Below are positions 1-7,731 of a DNA stretch of 14,479 nucleotides, piece after piece. Source of the stretch: Ruminococcus sp. (GTDB lineage Bacteria; Bacillota; Clostridia; Oscillospirales; Ruminococcaceae); the NCBI GenBank assembly GCA_003446315.1, contig DMBA01000177.1, positions 1 to 14,479 of the forward strand, in the 5' to 3' direction. The number at the start of each line of letters is the position of its first letter. Position 1 is the first letter of the stretch. The notes below the pieces were generated by a model. That model ran no database searches. It saw only the letters and a list, made by a program, of their open reading frames with translations, and was not told the origin of the DNA. Both the position numbers and the translations under genes were made by a program.

Positions 1-11
1 GATATTGTGTT

Positions 12-1913
12 TTATTCAGGCATTGTTTCCAGTTTCGCAAGTACTGCAAGAATCTTCGTGACATCCTTCTGATCGGTTTTCTTGTCTGCATTTGCATCTG
101 CATTCAGCAAACCGGCATCGGTCACTGTTGCTTCCGAATCTTCTGCAAGGAATCTTGCCAGCAGAACAGCATCCGAAACATCAACATCCTTGTCGCAGTT
201 GACATCACCGCGCAGGAAATCTTTGTTCTGCGGGAGTGTTGTGGTTGTGACCTTCGATGTGGTGGTTTGCTTCGGCTCAACATAGTCGATATTGTCAGTG
301 ATGGCATAGAAGCAGGGCTTTGCTTTATATGTCTCATCAAACAGAAGCGGTGTTCTGTCGCTGCGCCAGCTCTGGTCATCGGTCGTGCCCCAGAATACAA
401 CGGCTGAGATCTGATCTTTGTTCTTCGCAATTGCTTCCATAATGCCGTCATAATACTGCTCTTGCAGCTTTTCACCGTTTGCAACAGAATGTGCATAGGT
501 CGCATCCAGCTCTGTGATCTGAATGTCAAAATCATTTTCCTTTGCCGCTGCACAGAATTTGTCCAGTGCATATGCATACTGCTGTACAGTCGGGAACGGA
601 TCCGGTGTGGAATTGTTGGTGACATCCAGATGCGACTGGAGTCCCAGACCATCCAGCAGTCCCTTGCTGTGCAGATCTTTTGCAAGGTCGATCATAGCAT
701 CGACTTTCATGTATTCGTTGAAGTCGTTGTAATACAGCTTGGTGTTCGCCGGTGCGTATTTTCTTGCATATTTGAATGCCGGTTCAATAAAGGAATTGTC
801 GCCGAAAATCTTGACCCATGCGGATGTGCCGTTGTAGTTTTCATTCTTGCCCGGATCACGCGGAGTGCCGCCGTCCTTCATGGCTTCGTTGACAACGTCC
901 CATGCATAGAAATCAATATCCGGATATTCTTCATTCAGACAATCGAAAACGCCCTTGATATAGGCTTCCATACGCTTCAGCATGGTGTCTTTATCGACCA
1001 GTTCGCCCTTTTCGGTGTAATCTTCTGTGAAGAACCAGATCGGGGTCTGGCTGTACCATACCAGAACATGTCCGCGCACCGGAATATCATGCTCGCGGCA
1101 GAAATCCAGAATAATGCGTGCGCGTCCGTTCAGACGAACCTTCGGGGTGGTATTGTCGCCGGTTTCCTCGTAGTATTCCAGTGTGCCTTTCTGATCCAGC
1201 ATATTCTCCGGCTTCAATTCGTTGCCCAGCGTCAGAGAATTATAATGCTTCAGAACCAGATCCTTTGTGGAGTTCGGGGAAAGCTCGGCTGCTGTGACTG
1301 CGCCGCCGATCTTGAAGTAATCAGCATAAACATCCTTCAAGCCCGGAATATCTGTTTCGATCGGATAAACCGGTGCGGTGGTCAGCGAGAAATCATCCAC
1401 GAACATGTCGGCACTGTCCTGACCTTCGATGTAAATGGACACGTTCTTCATGCTGGCATCAAAGCTGAACTTCGTCAGCGGGATCTGTACCCAGCTTCCG
1501 TCACTGGTCACTTTTGCCAGATTGTCATAGTGATCGACACCTTCTGCATCTGTATACTGAATGCTCAGTGCACAACTGTTGTACCACTTCATCTTGACCC
1601 ATGCGGTTGCAAGATACTGCACACCCGGTTCACAGCCCAGATCTGCAAGCGAAATGGAAGGGCCGTTCCAGCCCTGCGAACGCTCGGTGACAGACATGCA
1701 GCTATCGCCCGAATGCGAATCGGTTGTGCATGCTGCGATCACCGATGTGTCGGAATCGCCGCGCTTTGAGAATGCGGATACATCGCCGTCTTCGAAGCCG
1801 GTGACAAGCAGATCTCCCTCGGCTGCCTGTACACCGCTTGTCAGCGGAATTGACTGCATTGCCAGTACTGCCCCCAGCACTGCCGCGGCTGCTTTGTGAT
1901 AACGTCTTTTCAT
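12..1913 (-). CDS. Secreted cellulosomal endo-1,4-beta-xylanase: signal peptide, CBM22-like module, GH10 domain, dockerin
   Basis: Complete 633-residue protein predicted to cut beta-1,4-xylan outside the cell while attached to a cellulosome. Residues 1-30 form a signal peptide (basic KRR start, Ala/Leu-rich core, likely cleavage near VQA/A). Residues about 34-180 resemble a CBM4/9-CBM22 beta-sandwich (GWNGP at 81-85, FVDDFSL near the end). Residues about 190-545 are a GH10 barrel: NELKPENM at 231-238, GHVLVW at 281-286, acid/base Glu343 in DVVNEAM, GLQSH at 424-428 and nucleophile Glu468 in ITELD. A Thr-rich linker (about 549-560) leads to a dockerin at about 567-631 with two calcium loops, Asp570-Asp581 and Asp606-Asp617. 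The dockerin pattern and linker are typical of Ruminococcus. The ATG is preceded by AGGGGGA at 6 bp. The gene has its own promoter and operator-like palindrome. Its terminator would lie outside the window. Family calls are confident; the exact xylan preference cannot be read. Confidence 0.95.
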   Translation of the reverse strand: MKRRYHKAAAAVLGAVLAMQSIPLTSGVQAAEGDLLVTGFEDGDVSAFSKRGDSDTSVIAACTTDSHSGDSCMSVTERSQGWNGPSISLADLGCEPGVQYLATAWVKMKWYNSCALSIQYTDAEGVDHYDNLAKVTSDGSWVQIPLTKFSFDASMKNVSIYIEGQDSADMFVDDFSLTTAPVYPIETDIPGLKDVYADYFKIGGAVTAAELSPNSTKDLVLKHYNSLTLGNELKPENMLDQKGTLEYYEETGDNTTPKVRLNGRARIILDFCREHDIPVRGHVLVWYSQTPIWFFTEDYTEKGELVDKDTMLKRMEAYIKGVFDCLNEEYPDIDFYAWDVVNEAMKDGGTPRDPGKNENYNGTSAWVKIFGDNSFIEPAFKYARKYAPANTKLYYNDFNEYMKVDAMIDLAKDLHSKGLLDGLGLQSHLDVTNNSTPDPFPTVQQYAYALDKFCAAAKENDFDIQITELDATYAHSVANGEKLQEQYYDGIMEAIAKNKDQISAVVFWGTTDDQSWRSDRTPLLFDETYKAKPCFYAITDNIDYVEPKQTTTSKVTTTTLPQNKDFLRGDVNCDKDVDVSDAVLLARFLAEDSEATVTDAGLLNADANADKKTDQKDVTKILAVLAKLETMPE

Positions 1914-1936
1914 ATGGAGTCCCCCTGGTTATTATT

Positions 1937-1950
1937 TGCCATTTTTGGCA
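1937..1950. promoter_or_regulatory. Palindrome in the xylanase leader (possible operator or small hairpin)
   Basis: On the minus strand TGCCA-AAAA-TGGCA forms a perfect 5-bp inverted repeat around four A residues. It lies about 8 to 21 bases downstream of the transcription start expected from the -10 box at 1964-1969, and ahead of the ribosome binding site. That position suits a repressor operator, or a small RNA hairpin. No regulator is encoded beside it, and a 5-bp repeat could arise by chance. Confidence 0.35.
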
Positions 1951-1963
1951 TGTTTATATCTTC

Positions 1964-1992
1964 ATTATAGCACACTGCATAGAAAAAAGCAA
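1964..1992 (-). promoter_or_regulatory. Promoter of the xylanase gene
   Basis: On the minus strand there is a perfect TATAAT (1964-1969) preceded by TGC, which gives an extended -10 element. A TTGCTT (1987-1992) stands 17 bp upstream as a weak -35. A-rich tracts lie further upstream, as in UP elements. Initiation is expected near 1957, giving a leader of about 44 bases. The arrangement is almost the same as that of the promoter at 13315-13343. Confidence 0.75.
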
Positions 1993-2033
1993 GCCGTTTT
2001 TTCATAGGTTTTTTGCATAAGGTGCATAAAGAA

Positions 2034-2068
2034 AACTGATATCGGAGTATCTTGCACCGATATCAGTT
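2034..2068 (-). terminator. Rho-independent terminator of the long operon, stop codon of the last gene inside the stem
   Basis: AACTGATATCGG and CCGATATCAGTT (2034-2045 and 2057-2068) form a perfect 12-bp stem with an 11-base loop. On the minus strand it is followed by the T-rich TTCTTT. The TGA of the gene ending at 2063 lies in the ascending arm. On the plus strand the same stem is followed by CTTTGTTGCTTTTTT, so it could also stop transcription coming from the other side. It separates the operon from the xylanase promoter. Confidence 0.8.
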
Positions 2069-2932
2069 CTTTGTTGCTTTTTTAGTCGTTGCAGTTGTCG
2101 TTTCAGCGGGTTCTGCCGTCGATTCTGCTTCCGGTTCGCCGGTATCCAATGACAATATTTGCCAAGTGCTGCCGGATTGGGTCAGTGTATAGATCGTTTC
2201 CCGCACGATCGGTGCTTCCGAAGGATACCATGACGGCTGTTCCGGTCGGTAAGATGCATGCACGGTGTATATGCCGTCCTTTTCTGTATACGATGTGATG
2301 TCCGGCAGATAACCGAAATATTTCGGATCGGAAGGCAGCAAATATGCTTTTTGCTCCGCATCAAAATAAAAACGGATGCTGTCTGTGAATCCGATCGTTT
2401 GACAGGTCGGCGTGCGGTTTGTACCGAACCGCGCATTTCCTGCCGCTATGATCGTTTTGGCAGGAACGGTGCAGAGATCTGTCTCACTCGGATAATCCGC
2501 AAGACCGCCGTCTGTGATGAATGCCCAGATCGCTGCCGTCAGAAATGCTTCATCCGAAAGATCATCCGGTGACGCAAAACTGTGTGCATCCATTACCGCA
2601 AGCGGCAGGATGCATTGCGTCATGGCAGACTGATACGGATCTTCTGCGCGTTTTTGCTGATAATAATTGCGCCCCTGCTGCACCAGTGACCATATCCCGA
2701 TGCAGGATAATACGGTCAGGATCATGCCGGTGACTGCGTTCCGAAGCATGACATTCCGCACCGGCGTTTGCGGCGCTTCTTCCGGTTTCGGCTGTGCATT
2801 CAGTACATCATACAGCTTGCCGTGTTCCGGCTGCTTCGGCGCGGTCTTCCTGACAGCAGGGCGCTGAACCGGTTTTTTCGCTGCCGGTTTCTTTGCACCG
2901 GCAGCCGGCTTTCGGTTTTCCTGTTCGCTCAT
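2063..2932 (-). CDS. Single-pass membrane protein of unknown function with a Lys/Pro/Ala-rich cytoplasmic N-terminus
   Basis: 289 residues, family not recognised. Residues 1-60 are rich in Lys, Pro and Ala (KKPAAKK, VRKTAPKQ) and look disordered. One transmembrane helix spans about 65-84. The remaining 200 residues should lie outside the cell: a mixed alpha/beta region with a Thr/Ala/Glu-rich tail (about 267-289). The basic N-terminus before a single helix favours an N-in, C-out orientation. It starts 9 bp after the SUKH-like gene ends, with AGGGAG before the ATG, so it is the last gene of the proB-proA transcription unit. Its stop codon lies in the terminator hairpin. The C-terminal half vaguely resembles small extracytoplasmic folds that follow one helix in Firmicutes, but I cannot name a family or function. 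Confidence 0.85.
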   Translation of the reverse strand: MSEQENRKPAAGAKKPAAKKPVQRPAVRKTAPKQPEHGKLYDVLNAQPKPEEAPQTPVRNVMLRNAVTGMILTVLSCIGIWSLVQQGRNYYQQKRAEDPYQSAMTQCILPLAVMDAHSFASPDDLSDEAFLTAAIWAFITDGGLADYPSETDLCTVPAKTIIAAGNARFGTNRTPTCQTIGFTDSIRFYFDAEQKAYLLPSDPKYFGYLPDITSYTEKDGIYTVHASYRPEQPSWYPSEAPIVRETIYTLTQSGSTWQILSLDTGEPEAESTAEPAETTTATTKKATKN

Positions 2933-2941
2933 AGTTCTCCC

Positions 2942-3751
2942 TTACAGCGGCTTTTCACCGTAATAGCCTTTCTCGCCGCGCAGCGCTTTGAATGCCGCGA
3001 TCACTTCCGGCTTCTGCGCACCGATCCGGATATCTATCCCGCGCTGCCATGCAAGACTCTGTGTTTCTTCATTCACCATTACCGCATTATAACAGTTGAA
3101 ATAGCCGTCAAAGCGCTTCCACAGCGGTTCCAGAAACTTTTCCATCTCCTCACATGCATTCAGCGAACGCTGCTCCTCACCGCGCAGCCGGAAATATACA
3201 CGCTCCGGCAAACGGCTGATTGCCGTGATCGCAGCCATTTCGATCATCAGTTCACAGAAAGACTCCAGACAATAATCGTATTCCCATGCTTCACCCGGTT
3301 CGGGTTCTACAAAGAGATGTCGCTCCGTCAGACCGATGCCGAGATGCCGCTTTTTGCGCTTGCCGGTATATGCAAATGCAAGCACGCCGTCCTTGATGAA
3401 CAGCGCATCCGGCTTCATCAGCGTCTGGTTTTTCCGGTTGCATACATAGTCATATGCACCGTCCAGCGCTGTATAGAATGCGATGATCTCTGCGGGCAGT
3501 TCTGTTTGCAGACGTTCCTGCGCTGCCTGTATTTCCGCAGCACCGCTGCCGGTCGTTCCGATCAGTCCCATCCGACGGATCAGTGCGAAAAAGCGCACCA
3601 TGCCGTCGATTTCTTCTTCCGTGCAGCAGTGATTCTGGTAAAGCTGCGGATCACCTGTTCCCCACCATTTCTGATTCAGAATCTCGCTTTCAAAATATTC
3701 GCCGGAAAACAGGTGACTGCCCTGATAGTTGACATAGAATTTGCCGTTCAT
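2942..3751 (-). CDS. SMI1/KNR4 (SUKH)-like protein
   Basis: 269 residues, soluble, no signal peptide or membrane helix. Residues 73-98 (EIQAAQERLQTELPAEIIAF followed by YTALDG) match the opening helix and turn of SUKH/SMI1-KNR4 domains, where a helix ending in a LPxxY/IxxFL-type step is followed by a Gly turn. Residues about 110-170 then give the beta-rich core and a Tyr/Glu-rich segment ending in a helix. Its ATG overlaps the proA stop codon as ATGA, so its translation is probably coupled to proA. In other bacteria SUKH proteins include immunity proteins against contact-dependent or polymorphic toxins, but no toxin gene is seen here, so a housekeeping or regulatory role is equally possible. 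The domain call is a judgement by eye; the N-terminal 70 residues are unassigned. Confidence 0.8.
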   Translation of the reverse strand: MNGKFYVNYQGSHLFSGEYFESEILNQKWWGTGDPQLYQNHCCTEEEIDGMVRFFALIRRMGLIGTTGSGAAEIQAAQERLQTELPAEIIAFYTALDGAYDYVCNRKNQTLMKPDALFIKDGVLAFAYTGKRKKRHLGIGLTERHLFVEPEPGEAWEYDYCLESFCELMIEMAAITAISRLPERVYFRLRGEEQRSLNACEEMEKFLEPLWKRFDGYFNCYNAVMVNEETQSLAWQRGIDIRIGAQKPEVIAAFKALRGEKGYYGEKPL

Positions 3752-5001
3752 CGGATCTGTCCGTCACCGCAGATCAGGTATTTCACAGAGGTCAGCTCCG
3801 CAAGTCCCATCGGGCCGCGTGCATGCAGCTTCTGCGTGGAAATACCGATCTCTGCGCCGAATCCGAATTCACCGCCGTCGGTGAAGCGCGTGGACGCATT
3901 GACATATACTGCCGCGGCATCGACCTCACGCTGGAATTTCTCCGCATTGACAAGCGATTTTGTCACGATGCATTCGCTGTGATTGGTACCGTAACGGGAA
4001 ATGTGTGCGATCGCTTCATCCACATTGTCCACGATCTTCACAGCAAGCTGATAATCCAGATATTCATTCGCCCAGTCATCTTCTTCTGCCGGCAGGACGC
4101 ATGCACCCAGCAGCGCTTTGGCTTTGTCATCACCGTGCAGCGTGACATTGTGTTCATCCAGCTTTGCTTTCATCTTCGGCAGGAATTCTGCTGCAATATC
4201 ACGGTGGATCAGCACAGTCTCAACCGCATTGCAGACGGAAGGACGCTGCGTTTTGCCGTTATCAATGATGCTGACAGCCATTTCAAGATCCGCAGAATCA
4301 TCCACAAAAACGTGGCAGTTGCCGACACCCGTGCGGATGACCGGAACAGTCGCATTCTGTGCAACTGCGGAGATGAGTCCTGCACCGCCGCGGGGGATCA
4401 ATACATCCAGATATTCCGAGAGTTTCATGAGCTGATTCGAGGATTCTCTGGTCGTATCCGGCACAAGCTGAATGATATCTTCCGGCAGACCGGCACTTTT
4501 GACTGCATCACGCATGATGTCCGTCAGGCAGACATTGGAATAAAATGCTTCCTTGCCGCCGCGCAGGATCACGCAGTTTCCAGCCTTCATGCAGAGCGAT
4601 GCTGCATCAACGGTCACATTCGGACGGCTCTCAAAAATAATGCCGATGACACCCAGCGGGACTCTGGTTTTCTGGATGCGCAGACCGTTCGGGCGGACTG
4701 CACCCCATTCCACTTTGCCCACAACTTCTTCCAGTTCGATCAGCTTTCGGACACCGTCTGCCATGCCCTGAATACGGGCGGGATTCAGCAGGAGTCTGTC
4801 CTGCATTGCCTGCGACATATTGTTTTTGACCGCGTTTTCGAGATCGGTTTTGTTTGCGGTGATGATCTCATCTGTGCGGGAAATCAGTGCATCTGCAATT
4901 GCTGCAAGTGCATCGTTTTTCTGCTTGGGGGATGCCGATGCAAGGACGCTCGCAACGGCTTTTGCGCGTGCGCCAAGCTCTTTTACAGTAAGCTGTTCCA
5001 T
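3748..5001 (-). CDS. proA: Gamma-glutamyl phosphate reductase
   Basis: 417 residues, the usual length. It reduces gamma-glutamyl phosphate with NADPH to glutamate-5-semialdehyde, the second step of proline synthesis from glutamate, in the cytoplasm. Signature motifs are present in order: IIFESRPNVTVDAASLC (121-137), LRGGKEA (146-152), PRGGAGL (203-209), GVGNCHVFVDD (225-235), the catalytic cysteine Cys257 in TQRPSVCNA, and the C-terminal GAEIGISTQKLHARGPMG. It follows proB after 17 bp and has a strong AAGGAG 6 bp before its ATG. It overlaps the next gene by 4 bp (ATGA). No proC is in the window. Confidence 0.97.
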   Translation of the reverse strand: MEQLTVKELGARAKAVASVLASASPKQKNDALAAIADALISRTDEIITANKTDLENAVKNNMSQAMQDRLLLNPARIQGMADGVRKLIELEEVVGKVEWGAVRPNGLRIQKTRVPLGVIGIIFESRPNVTVDAASLCMKAGNCVILRGGKEAFYSNVCLTDIMRDAVKSAGLPEDIIQLVPDTTRESSNQLMKLSEYLDVLIPRGGAGLISAVAQNATVPVIRTGVGNCHVFVDDSADLEMAVSIIDNGKTQRPSVCNAVETVLIHRDIAAEFLPKMKAKLDEHNVTLHGDDKAKALLGACVLPAEEDDWANEYLDYQLAVKIVDNVDEAIAHISRYGTNHSECIVTKSLVNAEKFQREVDAAAVYVNASTRFTDGGEFGFGAEIGISTQKLHARGPMGLAELTSVKYLICGDGQIR

Positions 5002-5018
5002 GTGAATCTCCTTCGTTC

Positions 5019-5828
5019 TTATTTGGCTGTGAATCGTGTTCCGACCTGCTCATCGTTCATCAGCAGATCATAAAGATGCTCCGGTTTTTCACCGTTGACA
5101 ATGACCATATCTATGCCGGACTGCATCGCCATTTTTGCCGCAGCGATCTTCGTTGCCATGCCGCCGCGTGCATTCGGTGTGCCTGCACCGCCTGCGATGC
5201 TTTCGATCTCCGGCGTGATCTCATGTACCAGCGGGATCAGTTTTGCATTTGTGTCTTTGTGCGGGTCTGCGGAATATAAGCCGTCAATATCGCTCATGAG
5301 GATCAGCGTATCCGCATGCACCAGCCCTGCTACGATCGCTGCGAGCGAATCATTTTCGCCGATCTCCAGCTCCAGTTCGTCGATCGCTACAGTGTCATTT
5401 TCGTTGACGATCGGGATGACACCCAGCTCCAGCAGCCGTTCCATGCAGTTGCCCGCATTCTCGCCGCCGTTGGAATTGAGGATCGCTTTTGTCAGCAATA
5501 CCTGTGCGACATTCACGCTGTAATTGCCGAACTGCCGGTCATATAAATACATCAGCTCGCACTGTCCGACGGCAGCGCATGCCTGTTTGGTCGGGGTATC
5601 GGTCGGGCGTTCCCGCAGCCCAAGCTGCCCCACACCCAGTCCGACTGCGCCGGATGATACCAGAATGAGCTGTTTGCCTGCATTCGATAAATCTGCCAGC
5701 ACCCTGACAAGATTGTGAAACCGCCGCAGATTCATTCTGCCGGTGCGGTGTGTCAGCGTGGATGTGCCGACTTTGACTACAATGCGCTTGCTCTCTGAAA
5801 GAGGGCGCAATGAAGATTGCGTATCCAA
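5019..5828 (-). CDS. proB: Glutamate 5-kinase, short form without PUA domain
   Basis: Phosphorylates glutamate to gamma-glutamyl phosphate, the committed and usually proline-inhibited step of proline synthesis. It is an amino acid kinase fold: VVKVGTSTLTH near the start, LVSSGAVGLGVGQLG, QACAAVGQCELM, NENDTVAIDELE, GENDSLAAIVAG, LILMSDIDGLYSADP and GGMATKIAAAKMA. It ends soon after VIVNGEKPEHLYDLL, so the C-terminal PUA domain of the E. coli enzyme is missing. I chose the TTG at 5828 (269 residues) because AGGAAG stands 6 bp before it and the protein then begins, as expected, shortly before SKRIVVKVG. An in-frame ATG at 5870 (283 residues, 7 bp after the preceding stop) has no clear ribosome binding site and would add 14 residues (MKREASNEPK...). 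Function is secure; the start is not. Confidence 0.95.
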   Translation of the reverse strand: MDTQSSLRPLSESKRIVVKVGTSTLTHRTGRMNLRRFHNLVRVLADLSNAGKQLILVSSGAVGLGVGQLGLRERPTDTPTKQACAAVGQCELMYLYDRQFGNYSVNVAQVLLTKAILNSNGGENAGNCMERLLELGVIPIVNENDTVAIDELELEIGENDSLAAIVAGLVHADTLILMSDIDGLYSADPHKDTNAKLIPLVHEITPEIESIAGGAGTPNARGGMATKIAAAKMAMQSGIDMVIVNGEKPEHLYDLLMNDEQVGTRFTAK

Positions 5829-5834
5829 AAAAAT

Positions 5835-5840
5835 TCTTCC
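5835..5840 (-). promoter_or_regulatory. Ribosome binding site that favours the TTG start of proB
   Basis: AGGAAG (within GAAAGGAAG) on the minus strand, 6 bp before the TTG at 5828. The competing ATG at 5870 has only an A-rich stretch before it. The site lies inside the reading frame that the ATG would open. Confidence 0.55.
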
Positions 5841-5877
5841 TTTCGGTTCGTTACTTGCTTCACGTTTCATCGTGTGG

Positions 5878-6870
5878 TTATTCTTTTTCCGCCCTTGCAT
5901 AATCCGGATTGACAACATGCTGCGGGTTCTGACTCTGCCAGCCGCGCAGGTTATCTTCTGTGATATCCAGCAGCCGCTTCCGTGCTTCCAGCGGCACCCA
6001 GCCGATATGCGGCGTGATGACACAGTTCTTTGCATGCTTCAGCGGCGTGTCCGGTGACATCGGTTCCTGTGCCAGCACATCCAGATATGCTGCTGCCAGC
6101 ATATCATGGTTCAGGGCTTCGGCAAGGTCTTTTTCAACGACGGTGCCGCCGCGGGATGTGTTGATCAGGATCGCAGACTCTTTCATCAGTGCCAGCGTCT
6201 TTTTATTGATCAGGCCCTCTGTTTCTTCCGTCAGCGGGCAGTGCAGTGTGATGATATCCGAATAACGGAACAATTCTTCCTTGCTCGTGACGGTGTACGG
6301 GCAGTTTTCCGGCTCTGTACGGGTCGAGATCATAATGCGCATGCCGAATGCCGCGCCGATGGCTGCAACCTGCTTGCCGATCTTGCCGTATCCGATGATG
6401 CCGAGCGTTTTGCCGCGCAGTTCTCCGGTCGGATAAGGAAAATAAGAAAATGCCGGTGCGGTTTCCCATTTATCGAGCCGCACTTCCATGGAATAAAGCG
6501 AGACACGGTTGAAATGATCCAGAATATATGCATATACAAGCTGCGAAACGGCATCTGTCGAATAACTGCCGGCATTGCAGACCGGTATGCCGCGCGCTGC
6601 TGCTGCTTCAATATCAACATTGTTGAAACCGGTTGCCAGTACGCCGATGTATTTGATATTCGGGCAGGCATCCAGCACTTCTTTCGTAATCAGCACCTTG
6701 TTGCAGATGACCACATCTGCATCGCCGATGTGCTCGATCGTTTCTTCCGGCTTTGTGAACGGATAGATATCGACATTGTCTGCCAGTGCACCGAACCGGC
6801 GCGGGCTGAGCTCATCCTTTTGATAGGACATGGTGCCCCAATCCAGAAATACGATCTTTTTTGCGCGCAT
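5878..6870 (-). CDS. D-2-hydroxyacid dehydrogenase (glycerate dehydrogenase / hydroxypyruvate reductase-like)
   Basis: 330 residues, cytoplasmic NAD(P)-dependent enzyme of the D-isomer-specific 2-hydroxyacid dehydrogenase family, reducing a 2-keto acid to a D-2-hydroxy acid. The Rossmann motif GYGKIGKQ is at 160-167. The catalytic set is Arg240 (INTSRGG), Glu269 (AQEP) and His288 (TPHIGW), with the usual spacing. The ending TPHIGWVPLEARKRLLDI resembles glycerate dehydrogenases (hydroxypyruvate reductase, HprA type) more than D-lactate dehydrogenase or SerA, and no regulatory ACT domain is present. Substrate is therefore a best guess. The ATG has GGAGG 8 bp before it, inside the end of the preceding gene, from which it is separated by 3 bp. 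It ends 49 bp before the chosen proB start. Confidence 0.93.
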   Translation of the reverse strand: MRAKKIVFLDWGTMSYQKDELSPRRFGALADNVDIYPFTKPEETIEHIGDADVVICNKVLITKEVLDACPNIKYIGVLATGFNNVDIEAAAARGIPVCNAGSYSTDAVSQLVYAYILDHFNRVSLYSMEVRLDKWETAPAFSYFPYPTGELRGKTLGIIGYGKIGKQVAAIGAAFGMRIMISTRTEPENCPYTVTSKEELFRYSDIITLHCPLTEETEGLINKKTLALMKESAILINTSRGGTVVEKDLAEALNHDMLAAAYLDVLAQEPMSPDTPLKHAKNCVITPHIGWVPLEARKRLLDITEDNLRGWQSQNPQHVVNPDYARAEKE

Positions 6871-6873
6871 TGC

Positions 6874-7182
6874 TTATGCCTCCGTTCCGACTGCCTGTGC
6901 AGCCTTCTTCTTTTCCTTTTCTGCACGGTTCAGCTTTGCCGACTGGATCAGATTGATGATGAATGCCAGCGCCAGAATGACTGCTTCGCCGATACCGACT
7001 GCATAGAAAATCGTTTCATTCTCCGGCTGCAGATAAATCAGCAGAGATGCCGGAATCGCAATCGCAAGGATCAACTGATACCAGCGCTTGGTGCGGATAA
7101 ACTGCGCCAGAAAGAAAATCAGTGCGGCAACACAGAAAATAATATGCTTCTCCATGCTGATCGGAAATAAGGTCATATCCAT
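6874..7182 (-). CDS. Small three-helix membrane protein, unknown function
   Basis: 102 residues, not recognised. Hydrophobic segments lie at about 13-28, 34-52 and 58-82. The first two are joined by a short basic loop (RTKRW), which should be cytoplasmic. The C-terminus is a Lys/Glu-rich cytoplasmic tail (AEKEKKKAAQ). AGGAG stands 11 bp before the first ATG. An ATG two codons later is possible but worse spaced. It sits between the isochorismatase-fold gene (44 bp upstream) and the dehydrogenase (3 bp downstream). Confidence 0.8.
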   Translation of the reverse strand: MDMTLFPISMEKHIIFCVAALIFFLAQFIRTKRWYQLILAIAIPASLLIYLQPENETIFYAVGIGEAVILALAFIINLIQSAKLNRAEKEKKKAAQAVGTEA

Positions 7183-7226
7183 AATTCAATTAACTCCTGT
7201 TCTGATATGGTTTTATTGCCTGCCCG

Positions 7227-7727
7227 TTACAGAAATTCTGCGCCGAGCTGCTTTAGCGTTGCAAAATGCTTTTCTTGTTTTGCGGGGAACATGGTTCCGA
7301 CCGCGCCGGTATGTATGATGACATGCAGACCGTTTCTGCATGCCGTCAGAGCCGTCAGTGCGACGCATCCGCCGCCGTCGATCCCGGCAAATGCTGCGGT
7401 ATCTGCGCCGCTTGCTTTGACATACGCTGCAAATGCCTGATCTGTAAAGGCATCGCCGCGATATTTGGTGAACACATGATCCGAAACTTTGTGAAGCGCT
7501 GCCGCAAGTTCTGCCTGCGGGCTGCCGTCATAAACCTGCACCGGCGCAAACCGGCTGAGCATTCCTTTTTTCATCAGCGTCCGGATATAAATGACATCAT
7601 CCGGTGCATGCGCATCAATGACCGCATTTACCTTTTGCAGCAAATCTGCATCATAGCGAAAAAACGCTGCATGCTGTTGCCCGAATGCGATCTCCTGCAT
7701 ATCCATGACGATCAGCAGCTTTTTCAT
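7227..7727 (-). CDS. Isochorismatase-family cysteine hydrolase
   Basis: 166 residues, a single compact domain. The family's catalytic triad is visible: Asp9 in LLIVMDMQ, Lys88 in VFTKYRGDAF and Cys121 in DGGGCVALTA, followed by ACRNGLHV. Family members hydrolyse amides or esters such as nicotinamide, ureidoacrylate or N-carbamoylsarcosine. I cannot choose the substrate, and the lack of the metal-ligand pattern expected of a nicotinamidase makes that assignment doubtful. The ATG at 7727 was chosen because it directly precedes the conserved first strand and lies 4 bp after the stop of the SEDS gene. Its GGGAG ribosome binding site is inside the last codons of that gene, which suggests coupled translation. 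Confidence 0.88.
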   Translation of the reverse strand: MKKLLIVMDMQEIAFGQQHAAFFRYDADLLQKVNAVIDAHAPDDVIYIRTLMKKGMLSRFAPVQVYDGSPQAELAAALHKVSDHVFTKYRGDAFTDQAFAAYVKASGADTAAFAGIDGGGCVALTALTACRNGLHVIIHTGAVGTMFPAKQEKHFATLKQLGAEFL

Positions 7728-7731
7728 GCGC

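Noticed and set aside
462..1769. Long open frame on the plus strand opposite the xylanase gene
   Set aside because: It is a mirror of the coding strand: Cys/Ile-rich, with no recognisable domain, and fully covered by a well-supported GH10 gene.
2768..5073. Two open frames of about 400 codons on the plus strand opposite proA and its neighbours
   Set aside because: Composition is rich in Cys, Phe and Arg with no motifs. The minus-strand genes beneath them carry clear family signatures.
5871..6035. N-terminal extension of proB upstream of 5870
   Set aside because: It overlaps the dehydrogenase gene throughout, and its residues show no conservation-like pattern before the kinase motif.
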